9,705 bases of DNA, from positions 1 through 9,705 of the forward strand of contig CAYVXX010000074.1 of the NCBI GenBank assembly GCA_964454305.1, written 5' to 3'. Position 1 is the stretch's first letter, and every line of letters begins with the position of its first letter. Shown here piece after piece: positions 1-6,795 of this stretch. The translations under genes were made by a program, and so were the position numbers. This stretch comes from JAUSPI01 sp964454305. GTDB lineage: Bacteria > Desulfobacterota > Syntrophia > Syntrophales > JADFWA01. The notes under the pieces were generated by a model, which saw only the letters and a program-made list of their open reading frames with translations, was not told the DNA's origin and ran no database searches.

Positions 1-5
1 TTGAA

Positions 6-395
6 ATGGCCCGTTCGTTAATGAATGGAGGAGAAACACAGCCGGTATCCGATGCGTGGAAGTCATACAGGAAGACGGAAATTACATCTGATTCCTTCCT
101 GGGTGACGATGTTCCTGAAAAGGAAATAATTACCACACACATCAGCAGGGGCGACCGTTCAGCCACCGTCACTTATGAACGTGTGATCAGGGGCCGGATA
201 TATCCCCGGAAAGACCATGCAGTTGCTTATGTAAATGGCAACAAATTCTTCTTTAGAAACGGGACAATCATCTACTGCGACAAACCGGTAGGCGAATACA
301 GTAAAGATGGAATGGGCAAGATAAACAAAAAGCCCATTCAGATTGTGAAGGTTCCGAAGGATAATAAATATATCCTTGTGGAATTGAGAGGTTAA
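6..395 (+). CDS. Hypothetical protein, possibly 5'-partial
   Basis: I do not recognise this protein. The frame encodes about 129 residues, ends in TAA and is followed 21 bases later by a strong terminator, so the 3' end of a real transcription unit is well supported. The start is uncertain. The frame is still open at the window edge, and neither the ATG at 6 nor the in-frame ATG at 21 has a visible ribosome binding site inside the window, so the gene may begin upstream. The product is polar, with no signal peptide or membrane segment. Its second half is rich in short alternating hydrophobic/charged stretches (around ATVTYERVIRGRIYP and KFFFRNGTIIYC), suggesting a small beta-rich domain. No catalytic motif is visible and no function is proposed. 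Confidence 0.6.
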   Translation: MARSLMNGGETQPVSDAWKSYRKTEITSDSFLGDDVPEKEIITTHISRGDRSATVTYERVIRGRIYPRKDHAVAYVNGNKFFFRNGTIIYCDKPVGEYSKDGMGKINKKPIQIVKVPKDNKYILVELRG

Positions 396-416
396 CAAAA
401 TCTAAGCATTAACACA

Positions 417-445
417 GGGCCTCCGTATGGAGGCCCTTTTTTTTT
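417..445 (+). terminator. Rho-independent terminator
   Basis: A perfect 8-bp GC-rich stem (GGGCCTCC at 417-424, GGAGGCCC at 429-436) with loop GTAT is followed by nine T residues (437-445). It lies 21 bases after the stop codon of the upstream gene and is a textbook intrinsic terminator for it. Confidence 0.95.
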
Positions 446-713
446 GAGCAGGGGAGAAGCATGTGATGATACTCCCGCATCCAAAAAAACTTTACCGCGA
501 AAAATCATCGATCTTTGGAAACCTGGTCAATTAACTTTTTTAGGTGGGTCAATCTTAGGTTACCAAAACCACTACTTGTTGGTTCTGGGTAACGGAATAA
601 TTCTAAACAGATAAAATGTCAAATATGATCTGTGGATTGCAGGTACAAAAGCAGATACATGAACTTTGAAAAATGACTATGGAGTTATGATATTGATTTC
701 TTGTGTGACATCT
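446..713. other. Gene-free AT-rich spacer with one imperfect hairpin
   Basis: I see no convincing coding frame here. The only structure noted is an imperfect inverted repeat at 559-593. Its outer arms are GTTACC (559-564) and GGTAAC (588-593), its inner arms AACCA (567-571) and TGGTT (580-584), with a CTACTTGT loop. It is not followed by a T-run, so it is not called a terminator. Confidence 0.5.
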
Positions 714-788
714 ATAGAACGTTGCAGCTAAGTGGTTAGCACAGGAGCGTAGCGGATTTGGCAGTCCCACTCAAAGCTTAGGTTAGGC
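714..788 (-). repeat. attC-like site downstream of the PD-(D/E)XK gene
   Basis: On the minus strand, seven bases after the nuclease-like gene's stop codon, lies GCCTAAC (788-782), which fits the R'' core consensus RYYYAAC of integron attC sites. About 60 bases later comes CCACTTAGCTGCAACGTT, which resembles the L'-R' end of many attC sites. TGAGTGG near the first core is complementary to CCACTTA near the second at six of seven positions. Placement directly after a stop codon and a length of about 75 bp are typical of attC. The distal core reads GTTCTAT and keeps only GTT of GTTRRRY, so it is degenerate or a hybrid with target DNA. No integrase gene is in the window. This is a motif-level call. 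Confidence 0.4.
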
Positions 789-795
789 ATTGCCG

Positions 796-1266
796 TTAGT
801 TCTGGAATAATTTTAAAATATTCCAGCGATCCTTCCATTGAGATATACGTTTGAGCGAAATACTGTGATGTTTGGATTTCGGGTTAATTTTCCTCGACCC
901 ACCATGCTTAGCTAAATATACTTTGTTTGTTTCGTAGATATCATTTCTGATCCACCACTCGGGAACAATATAATAACCGGGTAGAGCATTCTCATCTTGA
1001 AGATCAACAAATATCCAAAAATTTGTCTCATTTGAAGTTTGTTTGCACTCCCTTCCTTCATCAACCGACGTTTGCCAAGTTCCAGATCGACGTGTTTTGA
1101 CTTGAATATTAACTGTCCTCGTACGTTCCAGATTGCTTGCAAGTATATCTATCCTTGGCATGTTTCCGGCGAATGTCACTGCATAGGCCCCGCGACGATT
1201 TAACTCAGCTGCGACAAAGTGCTCACCCGCTTGGCCAGTTTGCTGATTCTTTGCTCCGCTAGCCAT
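796..1266 (-). CDS. Orphan PD-(D/E)XK nuclease-like protein
   Basis: The 156-residue product has the layout of a small PD-(D/E)XK nuclease fold. A helix around residues 11-25 carries E15 (GEHFVAAELNRRG). A strand follows with D40 (PRIDILA), then another strand with Q55-V-K57 (IQVKTRRSG). Replacement of the usual acidic residue by Q before x-K matches the PD-(D/Q)XK variant known from the cyanobacterial intron endonuclease I-Ssp6803I and related solitary proteins; membership in that Pfam group is inference. The start is supported by AGGTGG (1278-1273), six bases upstream of ATG. There is no signal peptide, so the protein should act in the cytoplasm. It is alone on this strand, with attC-like motifs on both sides, consistent with an integron cassette. 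Possible roles are a solitary restriction-type nuclease or a DNA-repair or mobility nuclease; the target is unknown. Confidence 0.75.
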   Translation of the reverse strand: MASGAKNQQTGQAGEHFVAAELNRRGAYAVTFAGNMPRIDILASNLERTRTVNIQVKTRRSGTWQTSVDEGRECKQTSNETNFWIFVDLQDENALPGYYIVPEWWIRNDIYETNKVYLAKHGGSRKINPKSKHHSISLKRISQWKDRWNILKLFQN

Positions 1267-1314
1267 ATATAACCACCTTTCAATGATCCTGAAATAAAAC
1301 GTATATAATCATCT

Positions 1315-1393
1315 TATTTGCCCAATGGCGAAATTGACCGGTAACCGCAGACGTTGCGGGCCGCGAACACAAAACATTGTGCCGCCGTTAGAC
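1315..1393 (-). repeat. Weak attC-like inverted repeat upstream of the PD-(D/E)XK gene
   Basis: The plus strand shows GTTAGAC (1387-1393), a perfect match to the attC core GTTRRRY, equivalent to GTCTAAC on minus. Next to it CATTGTGC is nearly complementary to GCCCAATG about 50 bases away. Between them lies a small hairpin, CCGCA-GACGT-TGCGG. This could be the attC of a preceding cassette in the same minus orientation as the nuclease-like gene. The opposite core is not recognisable, so confidence is low. Confidence 0.25.
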
Positions 1394-1448
1394 TGCGTCC
1401 GATTGAAAACATAGTGTACGCCCAGCATGAGAGTGAACTTATCTGCCT

Positions 1449-1694
1449 GTGCGTTACACGCTGACAGGTGGGGTCAAATCCCCTATACGTGAACCTTGCT
1501 AATATGGTGGACATATTAGCAAAAGTATTAGCCGAAGGCAAGGGCGTTCCCGTGCGTGTGGCTGAAGCAAGCCGGGGAACTGTGAGTACATTCACTATCC
1601 GGCCACGGCCCGATAGACTCTGTGAACTACTCCGTGCGGACCCGCATGCGGGGTGTTGGGGGGAGGGAGAGTTAAAATCTCCCCTTTACCCGAT
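1449..1694 (+). ncRNA. ORF-less group II intron relic
   Basis: The segment begins with GTGCG, the usual group II intron 5' end, and closes with a domain V/VI-like module. Domain V (about 1626-1657) folds as a 7-bp lower stem (ACTCCGT, 1629-1635, with GCGGGGT, 1648-1654), a two-base bulge on the 3' side (AT, 1646-1647), and a short upper stem with loop GACC. This is the spacing known for domain V. Domain VI (about 1658-1694) is a purine-rich stem pairing GGGAGAG with CTCCCC. It has a candidate bulged branch-point A in TTTACCC near the 3' end CGAT. A strong hairpin GCTAATATG/CATATTAGC lies at 1498-1520. At about 246 bases with no reverse transcriptase, it is far shorter than usual introns, so it is probably a deleted relic. 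A short open frame through it is not taken as coding. Confidence 0.45.
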
Positions 1695-1738
1695 TAGCTG
1701 GCATTATGCGATGCAGGGCCACCAGTATTTATATATAA

Positions 1739-1771
1739 ATGCTATTCATAGTCTGTAGACTCAAGGTATTC
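1739..1771 (+). promoter_or_regulatory. C-box operator of the restriction-modification system
   Basis: A perfect palindrome AGTCTGTAGACT occupies 1750-1761. It matches the centre of controller-protein operators, which have the form GACTnnnAGTC-spacer-GACTnnnAGTC. The outer half-sites are degenerate: TATT at 1743-1746 and GGTA at 1765-1768, each matching two of four bases. It lies about 50 bases before the XRE-type controller gene and overlaps that gene's proposed -35 element. This fits the known scheme in which C protein at the left site activates transcription and at the right site represses it. Confidence 0.75.
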
Positions 1772-1784
1772 AAATGAATAAAAT
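1756..1784 (+). promoter_or_regulatory. Promoter of the C-R operon
   Basis: The -35 candidate is TAGACT (1756-1761, four of six matches to TTGACA). After a 17-bp spacer comes the -10 candidate TAAAAT (1779-1784). The -35 forms half of the C-box palindrome. A weak -35 fits a promoter needing activation by C protein. Confidence 0.55.
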
Positions 1785-1810
1785 CTCTTTTCAAACTGAG
1801 GTTAAAAATT

Positions 1811-2086
1811 ATGCCAGAGAAAACGGATAAGAGCAAGCTTAGAAAACCGAGCCGCAAGATAACACAAATACTTTCGGACAATATCCGTACGTTAAGAAGA
1901 ACAAAGGGACTTTCCCAAGAAGATCTGGCTGATATGTGCAATCTTCACCGCACTTATGTGGGATCTGTAGAAAGGGGGGAAAGGAATGTTACCCTCAGCA
2001 CATTGGAGGTTATAGCTGCAGCTCTGGGCATCAACGTTCCGAAACTATTGACCGAAAGAGGCGTGGAAGATGACGGCGAAGAGTAA
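1811..2086 (+). CDS. XRE-family controller (C) protein of a type II restriction-modification system
   Basis: This 91-residue protein is almost entirely one HTH_3/XRE helix-turn-helix domain. Residues 34-72 (LSQEDLADMCNLHRTYVGSV...ERGERN...STLEVIAAAL) give the scaffold and recognition helix, after a basic N-terminal tail. Its length and composition match the C proteins of type II restriction-modification systems, which dimerise, bind C-boxes and time expression of the endonuclease. GAGG (1798-1801) lies nine bases before the ATG. A C-box palindrome lies about 50 bases upstream, and its reading frame overlaps the endonuclease start by 17 bp, so the two are translationally coupled. Expected regulation is positive autoregulation at low C and repression at high C; this is inferred from the family and operator, not shown here. 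Confidence 0.9.
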   Translation: MPEKTDKSKLRKPSRKITQILSDNIRTLRRTKGLSQEDLADMCNLHRTYVGSVERGERNVTLSTLEVIAAALGINVPKLLTERGVEDDGEE

Positions 2087-3122
2087 AATGACACATGACT
2101 ACGTTGAGGCGATCCGAGACTGTGGGCTGTCAATCTATGATTCCATTGAGATTGGTGACCGCGAACTTTGGATTCCGACGCCGGAGCTTGAACAATTGCT
2201 CAATGAGGGCTTGGCAGGCGTTTCCCTTGCTGGGTTGCCACTACGGACCCGCTCGAAGGTTGTAAAGGAGCATGTCTGCCAAATACTTGGTTACCCGGTG
2301 CCGTTGTCTTTTAGAAAAACGCAACCCCGGTTTTTAGGACAGCTTTTCGACACTTATGTGCAAAAGTCGAATAACCTTCAGGTCTGGAACGAGGAACTTG
2401 CACCGACACGGCGTTATGTGATCATCCGTGTGAACGAGAAAGACGTGATCGTGAAGGTTAAGGTTGTCACGGGGGACACCCTCGCGATGCTCGACACCAC
2501 CGGAACACTGACCCAAAAGTATCAGGCACGGCTGATCCCCGGCGAAACCAAGGTGGAGCTTGTAACCGAGAAAGACACTGACCTGTTGCGTCCATTTGCA
2601 CGGGCAGATGTCGATCTTGCCAACGTTGCAAGCCCGGTCAATCATCCGGCGGCGGGACAATTACTCCCGATCAGCGAGATATTTAAGAGGCTGAGCAGAC
2701 TTGTTGGCGAGAGCTTCGAGGACAGAGGCTATGACCAGGAACGCAACCGGGGTGCAGAGCTGCACCGGCTGGTGTGTCAGCGTCTTGGCTACTTGGATTA
2801 CCGGGATGACGGGCAGTTCCCTGACGTGCGGCATCAGCTTTTGGAAGTGAAGCTGCAAACCTCCCCGACCATTGACCTTGGGCTGGTCTGCCCAGACAGC
2901 ATAGAAACCCTCGATGTACCGAAAATCGAAGGGCAACAGATTCGCCACTGTGATGCGCGATATGCCCTGTTCTACGCAAAGACGGACGGCGAAAACGTCA
3001 CTCTAACGCACTTTCTCCTGACCACGGGCGAGCGCTTTTTTAGTCGCTTTCCAAAATTTCAGGGGAAGGTGCTCAACAAAAAGCTTCAAATACCGTTACC
3101 CAGTGACTTCTTCAATAGGTAG
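2070..3122 (+). CDS. Type II restriction endonuclease, PD-(D/E)XK type, specificity unknown
   Basis: The 350-residue product sits between a C protein and a DNA methyltransferase, the canonical place for the endonuclease. Its C-terminal third carries a complete PD-(D/E)XK active site: E230 in RGAELHRLV, then P251-D252 (FPDVRHQ), then E259-V-K261 (LLEVKLQ), followed by a hydrophobic strand (residues 297-303). The N-terminal part (about 1-110) has no motif I recognise and probably carries target recognition or dimerisation. I cannot assign a recognition sequence or a named prototype enzyme. The ATG at 2070 is preferred because GAGG (2058-2061) lies eight bases upstream. ATG at 2088, one base after the controller stop, is the alternative and would shorten the protein by six residues. 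The 3' end overlaps the convergent methyltransferase by 27 bp. Confidence 0.88.
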   Translation: MTAKSKMTHDYVEAIRDCGLSIYDSIEIGDRELWIPTPELEQLLNEGLAGVSLAGLPLRTRSKVVKEHVCQILGYPVPLSFRKTQPRFLGQLFDTYVQKSNNLQVWNEELAPTRRYVIIRVNEKDVIVKVKVVTGDTLAMLDTTGTLTQKYQARLIPGETKVELVTEKDTDLLRPFARADVDLANVASPVNHPAAGQLLPISEIFKRLSRLVGESFEDRGYDQERNRGAELHRLVCQRLGYLDYRDDGQFPDVRHQLLEVKLQTSPTIDLGLVCPDSIETLDVPKIEGQQIRHCDARYALFYAKTDGENVTLTHFLLTTGERFFSRFPKFQGKVLNKKLQIPLPSDFFNR

Positions 3123-4841
3123 TCCGAACGCCTTCCAAACCATCCGCTCAAGTTGTTCCTGAAGTGCGTCGGCCTGCGAGGACGGAATGCACGCATAGAC
3201 CTTTTTGGCCTCAGCAATGATTGCCTTGCCGATGTCACTGTAGGGGTTTGGCAGCGGAAATTTCTCGACATATTGTGTGATGAAGCGGCGCCGCCCTGCG
3301 TAAAGCTTATTGTGAAAGCAACTGTCATAGAACCGCTCGATGAAACGCGAATTGCCCACAGCCGCCGCGAGCCATAACAAATCAGTCTGATCAGGATTAT
3401 GGCAAATGATCCAGTAGCAGTCTCCGTTTACAACTGAACCGGCTTGGTCAATCCAAAAGGTCGGTTCCTCGGTGATGTCGCGGAAAACAAGCTTGATCTG
3501 GTCCCAAGCTGATGGATCTTGTGGCACCCAAACTTCATACCATTCACGCCCAGCCTCTAAGACATACTTGCGACTTTCAAGCTTTGCGCGGTGACGCTCA
3601 AGGTAGGATTGGCTCCTTGGGTAGAGCGAAAGGTCCACTGCTCGGCGGAAATTTTGCACAATCTCATGTGGATAGAGGATTTGCCGGTGGCTCATGGGCT
3701 CAAGAGTTTTGAAGCGTCGGGCGACATGATGGGTAATCAGTGGCCTAAGTAGTTCAGGCCGCTCAGTCTCAGGTAAATCGTGCCAATCGGAACGAATAAA
3801 AACCTTGTCTGCACAGGTTTTGACACCTACTCGGATTTTTCCGATGTCACCGAATGTTCCCCAAGTGTGAGTTTTGACTGTGGCGAGCCAAGAGTCTGTT
3901 GCTTTAGTGGCGATACGCCATACACCGTCTGGCGTGCCGTTTGTGTTAAGCTTACCGTGTAGGACAAGAAACTGGCGTCCATCCTCGATTTGAACAACGC
4001 CGGAATGAGAAAGTGCCTCAATAGGTGTCGAGGCTTCTTCGGTGGGTGATTGGCGTGTTTCGTAGATAGACGTGAAAACGGCTATATCGGGTTTGTGGGT
4101 TTTCTTGCCTGAGGCAAGTAAGACGGCAGGGAGGACTGCTGCGTTAAATAGCTTGGAGTCGCCAAAGTCCCATATGTGACGAAGGTTGAAACGTTCCAGA
4201 AGGGCGCGGCGAACGGGTGCGCCAGAGCGCGTGGTCATAAAACGGTTGGAAACGATGATCCCGGCAACCCCCTGCGGTTTAAGTACTTGCGCCATCGCAA
4301 GGATAAAGGCGTAGTAGAGGTCTACTCGACCGGACAAACCAAATCGATGGGCAAGTATCTGCGCTTGACGGGCACCCATAATCTGTGTTCGGACATAAGG
4401 GGGATTGGCGATAATCAGGTCATAGGCTTCTGGAGCGGCTGGACTAAAGAGCGACCTATCGCCATCCGCTCCGAAATGCTCTATCACAAAATTGAGAAAA
4501 CTCTCTGGCTCGAAATGAACCGTAACGGTAGGGAATCGTTGCATGAGTCGTCGAGAAGCAATATTGAGTGCTTTCGGGTCAGTTTCAAAACCATACACTT
4601 CTATTTTGAGTCCTGGACGGGTGCCGAGTTGTTCCAGAAGGCTAATAAGAAGTTGCCCATCACCGATGGCTGGGTCCAAAACCCGGAGCGGATGACTGAT
4701 TGGAAACTTATCGAAAACTTCAACGATCTTTCCAGCAACAAAGTCCGAAAGGTTTTTGGGGGTATAGGTTGCACCGCCCGCTTTCTCTTCAGGAACAACA
4801 GCATAGCGTGGAGTTGTGATACTATTGCTGAGCATTGTCAT
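3096..4841 (-). CDS. Type II DNA N6-adenine methyltransferase
   Basis: The 581-residue protein transfers a methyl group from S-adenosylmethionine to adenine in the recognition site, protecting it from the partner endonuclease. Motif X is GGATYTP (22-28). The SAM-binding motif I is DPAIGDG (56-62). A following acidic strand ends in GFETDP. Motif IV is NPPY (146-149) in DLIIANPPY, diagnostic of N6-adenine (gamma-class, TaqI/Eco57I-like) enzymes. The second half contains KIRVGVKTCADKVF (335-348), typical of the region joining catalytic and target-recognition domains in this class. Length is normal for a stand-alone enzyme with a large recognition domain. It has its own promoter and no C-box. ATG at 4841 is chosen; ATG at 4835 is an equally possible start. 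It is convergent with the endonuclease and ends inside it. Confidence 0.93.
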   Translation of the reverse strand: MTMLSNSITTPRYAVVPEEKAGGATYTPKNLSDFVAGKIVEVFDKFPISHPLRVLDPAIGDGQLLISLLEQLGTRPGLKIEVYGFETDPKALNIASRRLMQRFPTVTVHFEPESFLNFVIEHFGADGDRSLFSPAAPEAYDLIIANPPYVRTQIMGARQAQILAHRFGLSGRVDLYYAFILAMAQVLKPQGVAGIIVSNRFMTTRSGAPVRRALLERFNLRHIWDFGDSKLFNAAVLPAVLLASGKKTHKPDIAVFTSIYETRQSPTEEASTPIEALSHSGVVQIEDGRQFLVLHGKLNTNGTPDGVWRIATKATDSWLATVKTHTWGTFGDIGKIRVGVKTCADKVFIRSDWHDLPETERPELLRPLITHHVARRFKTLEPMSHRQILYPHEIVQNFRRAVDLSLYPRSQSYLERHRAKLESRKYVLEAGREWYEVWVPQDPSAWDQIKLVFRDITEEPTFWIDQAGSVVNGDCYWIICHNPDQTDLLWLAAAVGNSRFIERFYDSCFHNKLYAGRRRFITQYVEKFPLPNPYSDIGKAIIAEAKKVYACIPSSQADALQEQLERMVWKAFGLPIEEVTG

Positions 4842-4877
4842 GGTATTGATTCTCTCTCATAGCTGGATTTGCTACTT

Positions 4878-4906
4878 ATAGTATTCTTCTTCCTCTGGAA
4901 TGTCAA
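4878..4906 (-). promoter_or_regulatory. Promoter of the methyltransferase gene
   Basis: On the minus strand a perfect TTGACA (4906-4901) is followed, after exactly 17 bp, by TACTAT (4883-4878; four of six matches to TATAAT). The start site would be near 4871, giving a leader of about 30 bases before the ATG at 4841. No C-box-like palindrome is seen, so expression is probably constitutive. Confidence 0.75.
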
Positions 4907-4988
4907 TACCGTTTTTCCAAGAAATACTGTGAGCTTCAATCTCTATTCTTTCAATTTTCCTCGCACTTTATAAATTGGGAGTAAAAAT

Positions 4989-5015
4989 CAGTAATTTCCG
5001 GTTAGGATTTTGCAT
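4989..5015 (+). repeat. Left terminal inverted repeat of the IS
   Basis: It starts CAGTAATTTCCGGTTA and ends TTTTGCAT. It differs from the right end only at 5005 and 5007. The preceding nine bases, AGTAAAAAT (4980-4988), are the left copy of the target duplication. Confidence 0.95.
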
Positions 5016-5135
5016 GTGAGTAAATTGTACAATATTCTTAAAAAACAGTTAGTTAAGTCATTTTTTTGCTTGACATTTTATTAATAGTGTGGGCGCGTCC
5101 TGGTATTATATAATAATATCAGGGGGTTATGGGAT

Positions 5136-6296
5136 ATGCCACACAGCTTTAGTCCATTTGTAAATAAGTATGTGCCGTCATTCGGTACAATATTTCAGCC
5201 TGTTATTGATGCAATGACAAAAATGCAACCACTTGAATCTCGAGGTAACAGACCATTGAAAATGAGCTTTGAAGATCACCTCAAGGCACTGGTATTTTTT
5301 CACCTTGAGGAACATAAATCAGCACAACATCTTTTGCAAGCACTTGAAGAAGATGAGTTTGCTCGCAATGAGATAGCCCCCGAAGGAGGCATCAAAAAGA
5401 GCAGCTTCTCAGAGGCCACCAATTCGAGAGGCCTTGAGCAGTTCATTTATATCTTTGAACAGTTGCAAGCCAGGGCCACAAAGGTTTTGCCTGATCGTCA
5501 TCCTGAACTTGGGAACCTTGTTGCCATCGACGGATCGTTGATTGATGCAACACTTTCAATGTATTGGGCAGACTACAGAAAAGGAGCTAAGAAAGCCAGG
5601 GTTCATCTTGGCTTCGACCTAAACCGAAGTATTCCGAGAAAGGTCTTTTTTACCAAAGGCACCGGTGCTGAACGGCCTTTTGTTAGCCAGATACTTTCTC
5701 CTGAAGAAACAGGTGTTACGGATCGAGGGTATCAATGCCACAAAAAATTTGATTTGTGGCAAGAAGAAAATAAACTCTTCATTTGCCGTATCAAAACCGG
5801 TACCAGGAAAACCGTCATAAAAACGAATCACGTTGCACCTGATAGTATTGTCTTTTATGACGCCGTTGTTTTATTAGGCACCGCCGGAATAAATCAGACA
5901 GAGAAAGAACTTCGGCTTGTTGGTTATGAAGTCGACAATGTAAAATACTGGATTGCCACAAACCGTTATGATCTCTCAGCTGAACAGATAGCAGCAGCGT
6001 ATAAACTCCGATGGGACATAGAGAACTTCTTTGCGTGGTGGAAAAGACACCTCAAAGTTTATCACTTGATTGCCAGGAGTGAACATGGCCTTATGGTTCA
6101 GATCCTCGCAGGTTTGATAACCTATTTACTGCTTGCAATCTATTGTCACGAACAGCATAACGAAAAGGTATCTATCAAAAGGGTACGGCAATTGCGCATT
6201 CAAATTCAAAATGAGCTGCGAAGTTCTCCTTTCGATACAGAAAGCTTGCAAGATTTCAAAGAACAAAATGATCGGCACTTATATGCAAAAACTTAA
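5136..6296 (+). CDS. IS4-family transposase
   Basis: The 386-residue DDE transposase catalyses cut-and-paste movement of its element. The first catalytic aspartate is D132 in VAIDGSLIDA. The second is D196 in GVTDRGY. The glutamate is E296 within YKLRWDIENFFAWWK. This stretch fits the IS4-family signature Y-(2)-R-(3)-E-(6)-K exactly: Y289, R292, E296, K303. The N-terminal 110 residues form the usual DNA-binding region, and the basic C-terminal region is present, so the protein looks full length. A run of G (5122-5126) nine bases before the ATG serves as ribosome binding site. The TAA stop (6294-6296) lies inside the right inverted repeat, a compact arrangement. TTGACA at 5070-5075 is a possible -35, but no good -10 follows at the right distance. 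Confidence 0.95.
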   Translation: MPHSFSPFVNKYVPSFGTIFQPVIDAMTKMQPLESRGNRPLKMSFEDHLKALVFFHLEEHKSAQHLLQALEEDEFARNEIAPEGGIKKSSFSEATNSRGLEQFIYIFEQLQARATKVLPDRHPELGNLVAIDGSLIDATLSMYWADYRKGAKKARVHLGFDLNRSIPRKVFFTKGTGAERPFVSQILSPEETGVTDRGYQCHKKFDLWQEENKLFICRIKTGTRKTVIKTNHVAPDSIVFYDAVVLLGTAGINQTEKELRLVGYEVDNVKYWIATNRYDLSAEQIAAAYKLRWDIENFFAWWKRHLKVYHLIARSEHGLMVQILAGLITYLLLAIYCHEQHNEKVSIKRVRQLRIQIQNELRSSPFDTESLQDFKEQNDRHLYAKT

Positions 6297-6309
6297 CCGG
6301 AAATTACTG
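6283..6309 (-). repeat. Right terminal inverted repeat of the IS
   Basis: It is the reverse complement of the left end at 25 of 27 positions and contains the transposase stop codon. The right copy of the target duplication, AGTAAAAAT (6310-6318), follows directly. Confidence 0.95.
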
Positions 6310-6318
6310 AGTAAAAAT

Positions 6319-6784
6319 ACGATATTATTTTCATATCATGATATTTAAGTGGTGTTAACGGTTACGGACTGTCGGTAATTCGCCAATAAAAAACAAAAGA
6401 GTCAAACGTAGACTTGAGACCTTTTATTCTCATTACCATTTAACAATATGCAGCAATTTCCATCTGACAACTTTACAGTCTCATGTAAAGATGAGTTCCA
6501 ATTATTCCATGGCAAGAATTTATATAAATTTTCTTGATTTTTAGATTTTTTTATTTATATGTATCATAAAGATTTAATTAGAAACGAGGGGTCTATCTTT
6601 ATTCGGCTAAAAAGCCGAACTTCACATCAATATCCTCATTGATCATTCAGCTTTAAGATGAGTCCTGCCGTTAAGCACATGCGAGAAACTCCGAGATAGA
6701 TTACCTAAACAATAAATAAAGAATCAACAACTAACTTATCGTGTCTTAACCAATCTTTGCCTTGTTTTAACATCACTGATCACG
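6319..6784. other. Gene-free AT-rich spacer with one perfect hairpin
   Basis: No coding frame is supported in this stretch. The clearest structure is a perfect 7-bp hairpin, TTCGGCT (6602-6608), loop AAAA, AGCCGAA (6613-6619). No T-run follows on either strand, so it is not a standard terminator. No promoter is convincing, although the downstream lipoprotein gene must be transcribed from somewhere here. Confidence 0.5.
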
Positions 6785-6795
6785 AGGGGGGTATA

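Larger units (their letters stand above)
4989..6309 (+). mobile_element. Complete IS4-family insertion sequence (1321 bp)
   Basis: The element is bounded by inverted repeats beginning CAGTAATTTCCGGTTA. The left end (4989-5015) and right end (6309-6283) match at 25 of 27 positions. It is flanked by a 9-bp direct repeat AGTAAAAAT (4980-4988 and 6310-6318), the expected target duplication. Inside is one full-length DDE transposase. The intact ends, perfect duplication and uninterrupted gene indicate a relatively recent insertion into AT-rich DNA behind the methyltransferase promoter. Confidence 0.95.

Noticed and set aside
720..775. tRNA-like stretch: AGCTAAGTGGTTAGCAC resembles a D-arm.
   Set aside because: No matching acceptor stem, anticodon arm or T-arm (GGTTCGAATCC-type) follows at proper spacing; the stretch is better explained as part of the attC-like site.
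1470..1483. GGGGTCAAATCCCC as a tRNA T-arm.
   Set aside because: The loop has six bases and lacks the TTCRANY pattern, and no other tRNA arms are present.
1468..1758. Open frame of 96 codons on plus.
   Set aside because: It lies across the group II intron-like RNA and the C-box region, has no good ribosome site and encodes a composition unlike a folded protein.
4176..4862. Long open frame of 228 codons opposite the methyltransferase gene.
   Set aside because: It is antisense to the catalytic half of a well-supported methyltransferase with motifs X, I and IV, and has no recognisable domain or ribosome site.
6757..6795. Upstream ATG as start for the lipoprotein gene.
   Set aside because: It has no ribosome binding site and would bury the signal peptide 13 residues inside the protein; ATG at 6796 has GAGGGGG just upstream.
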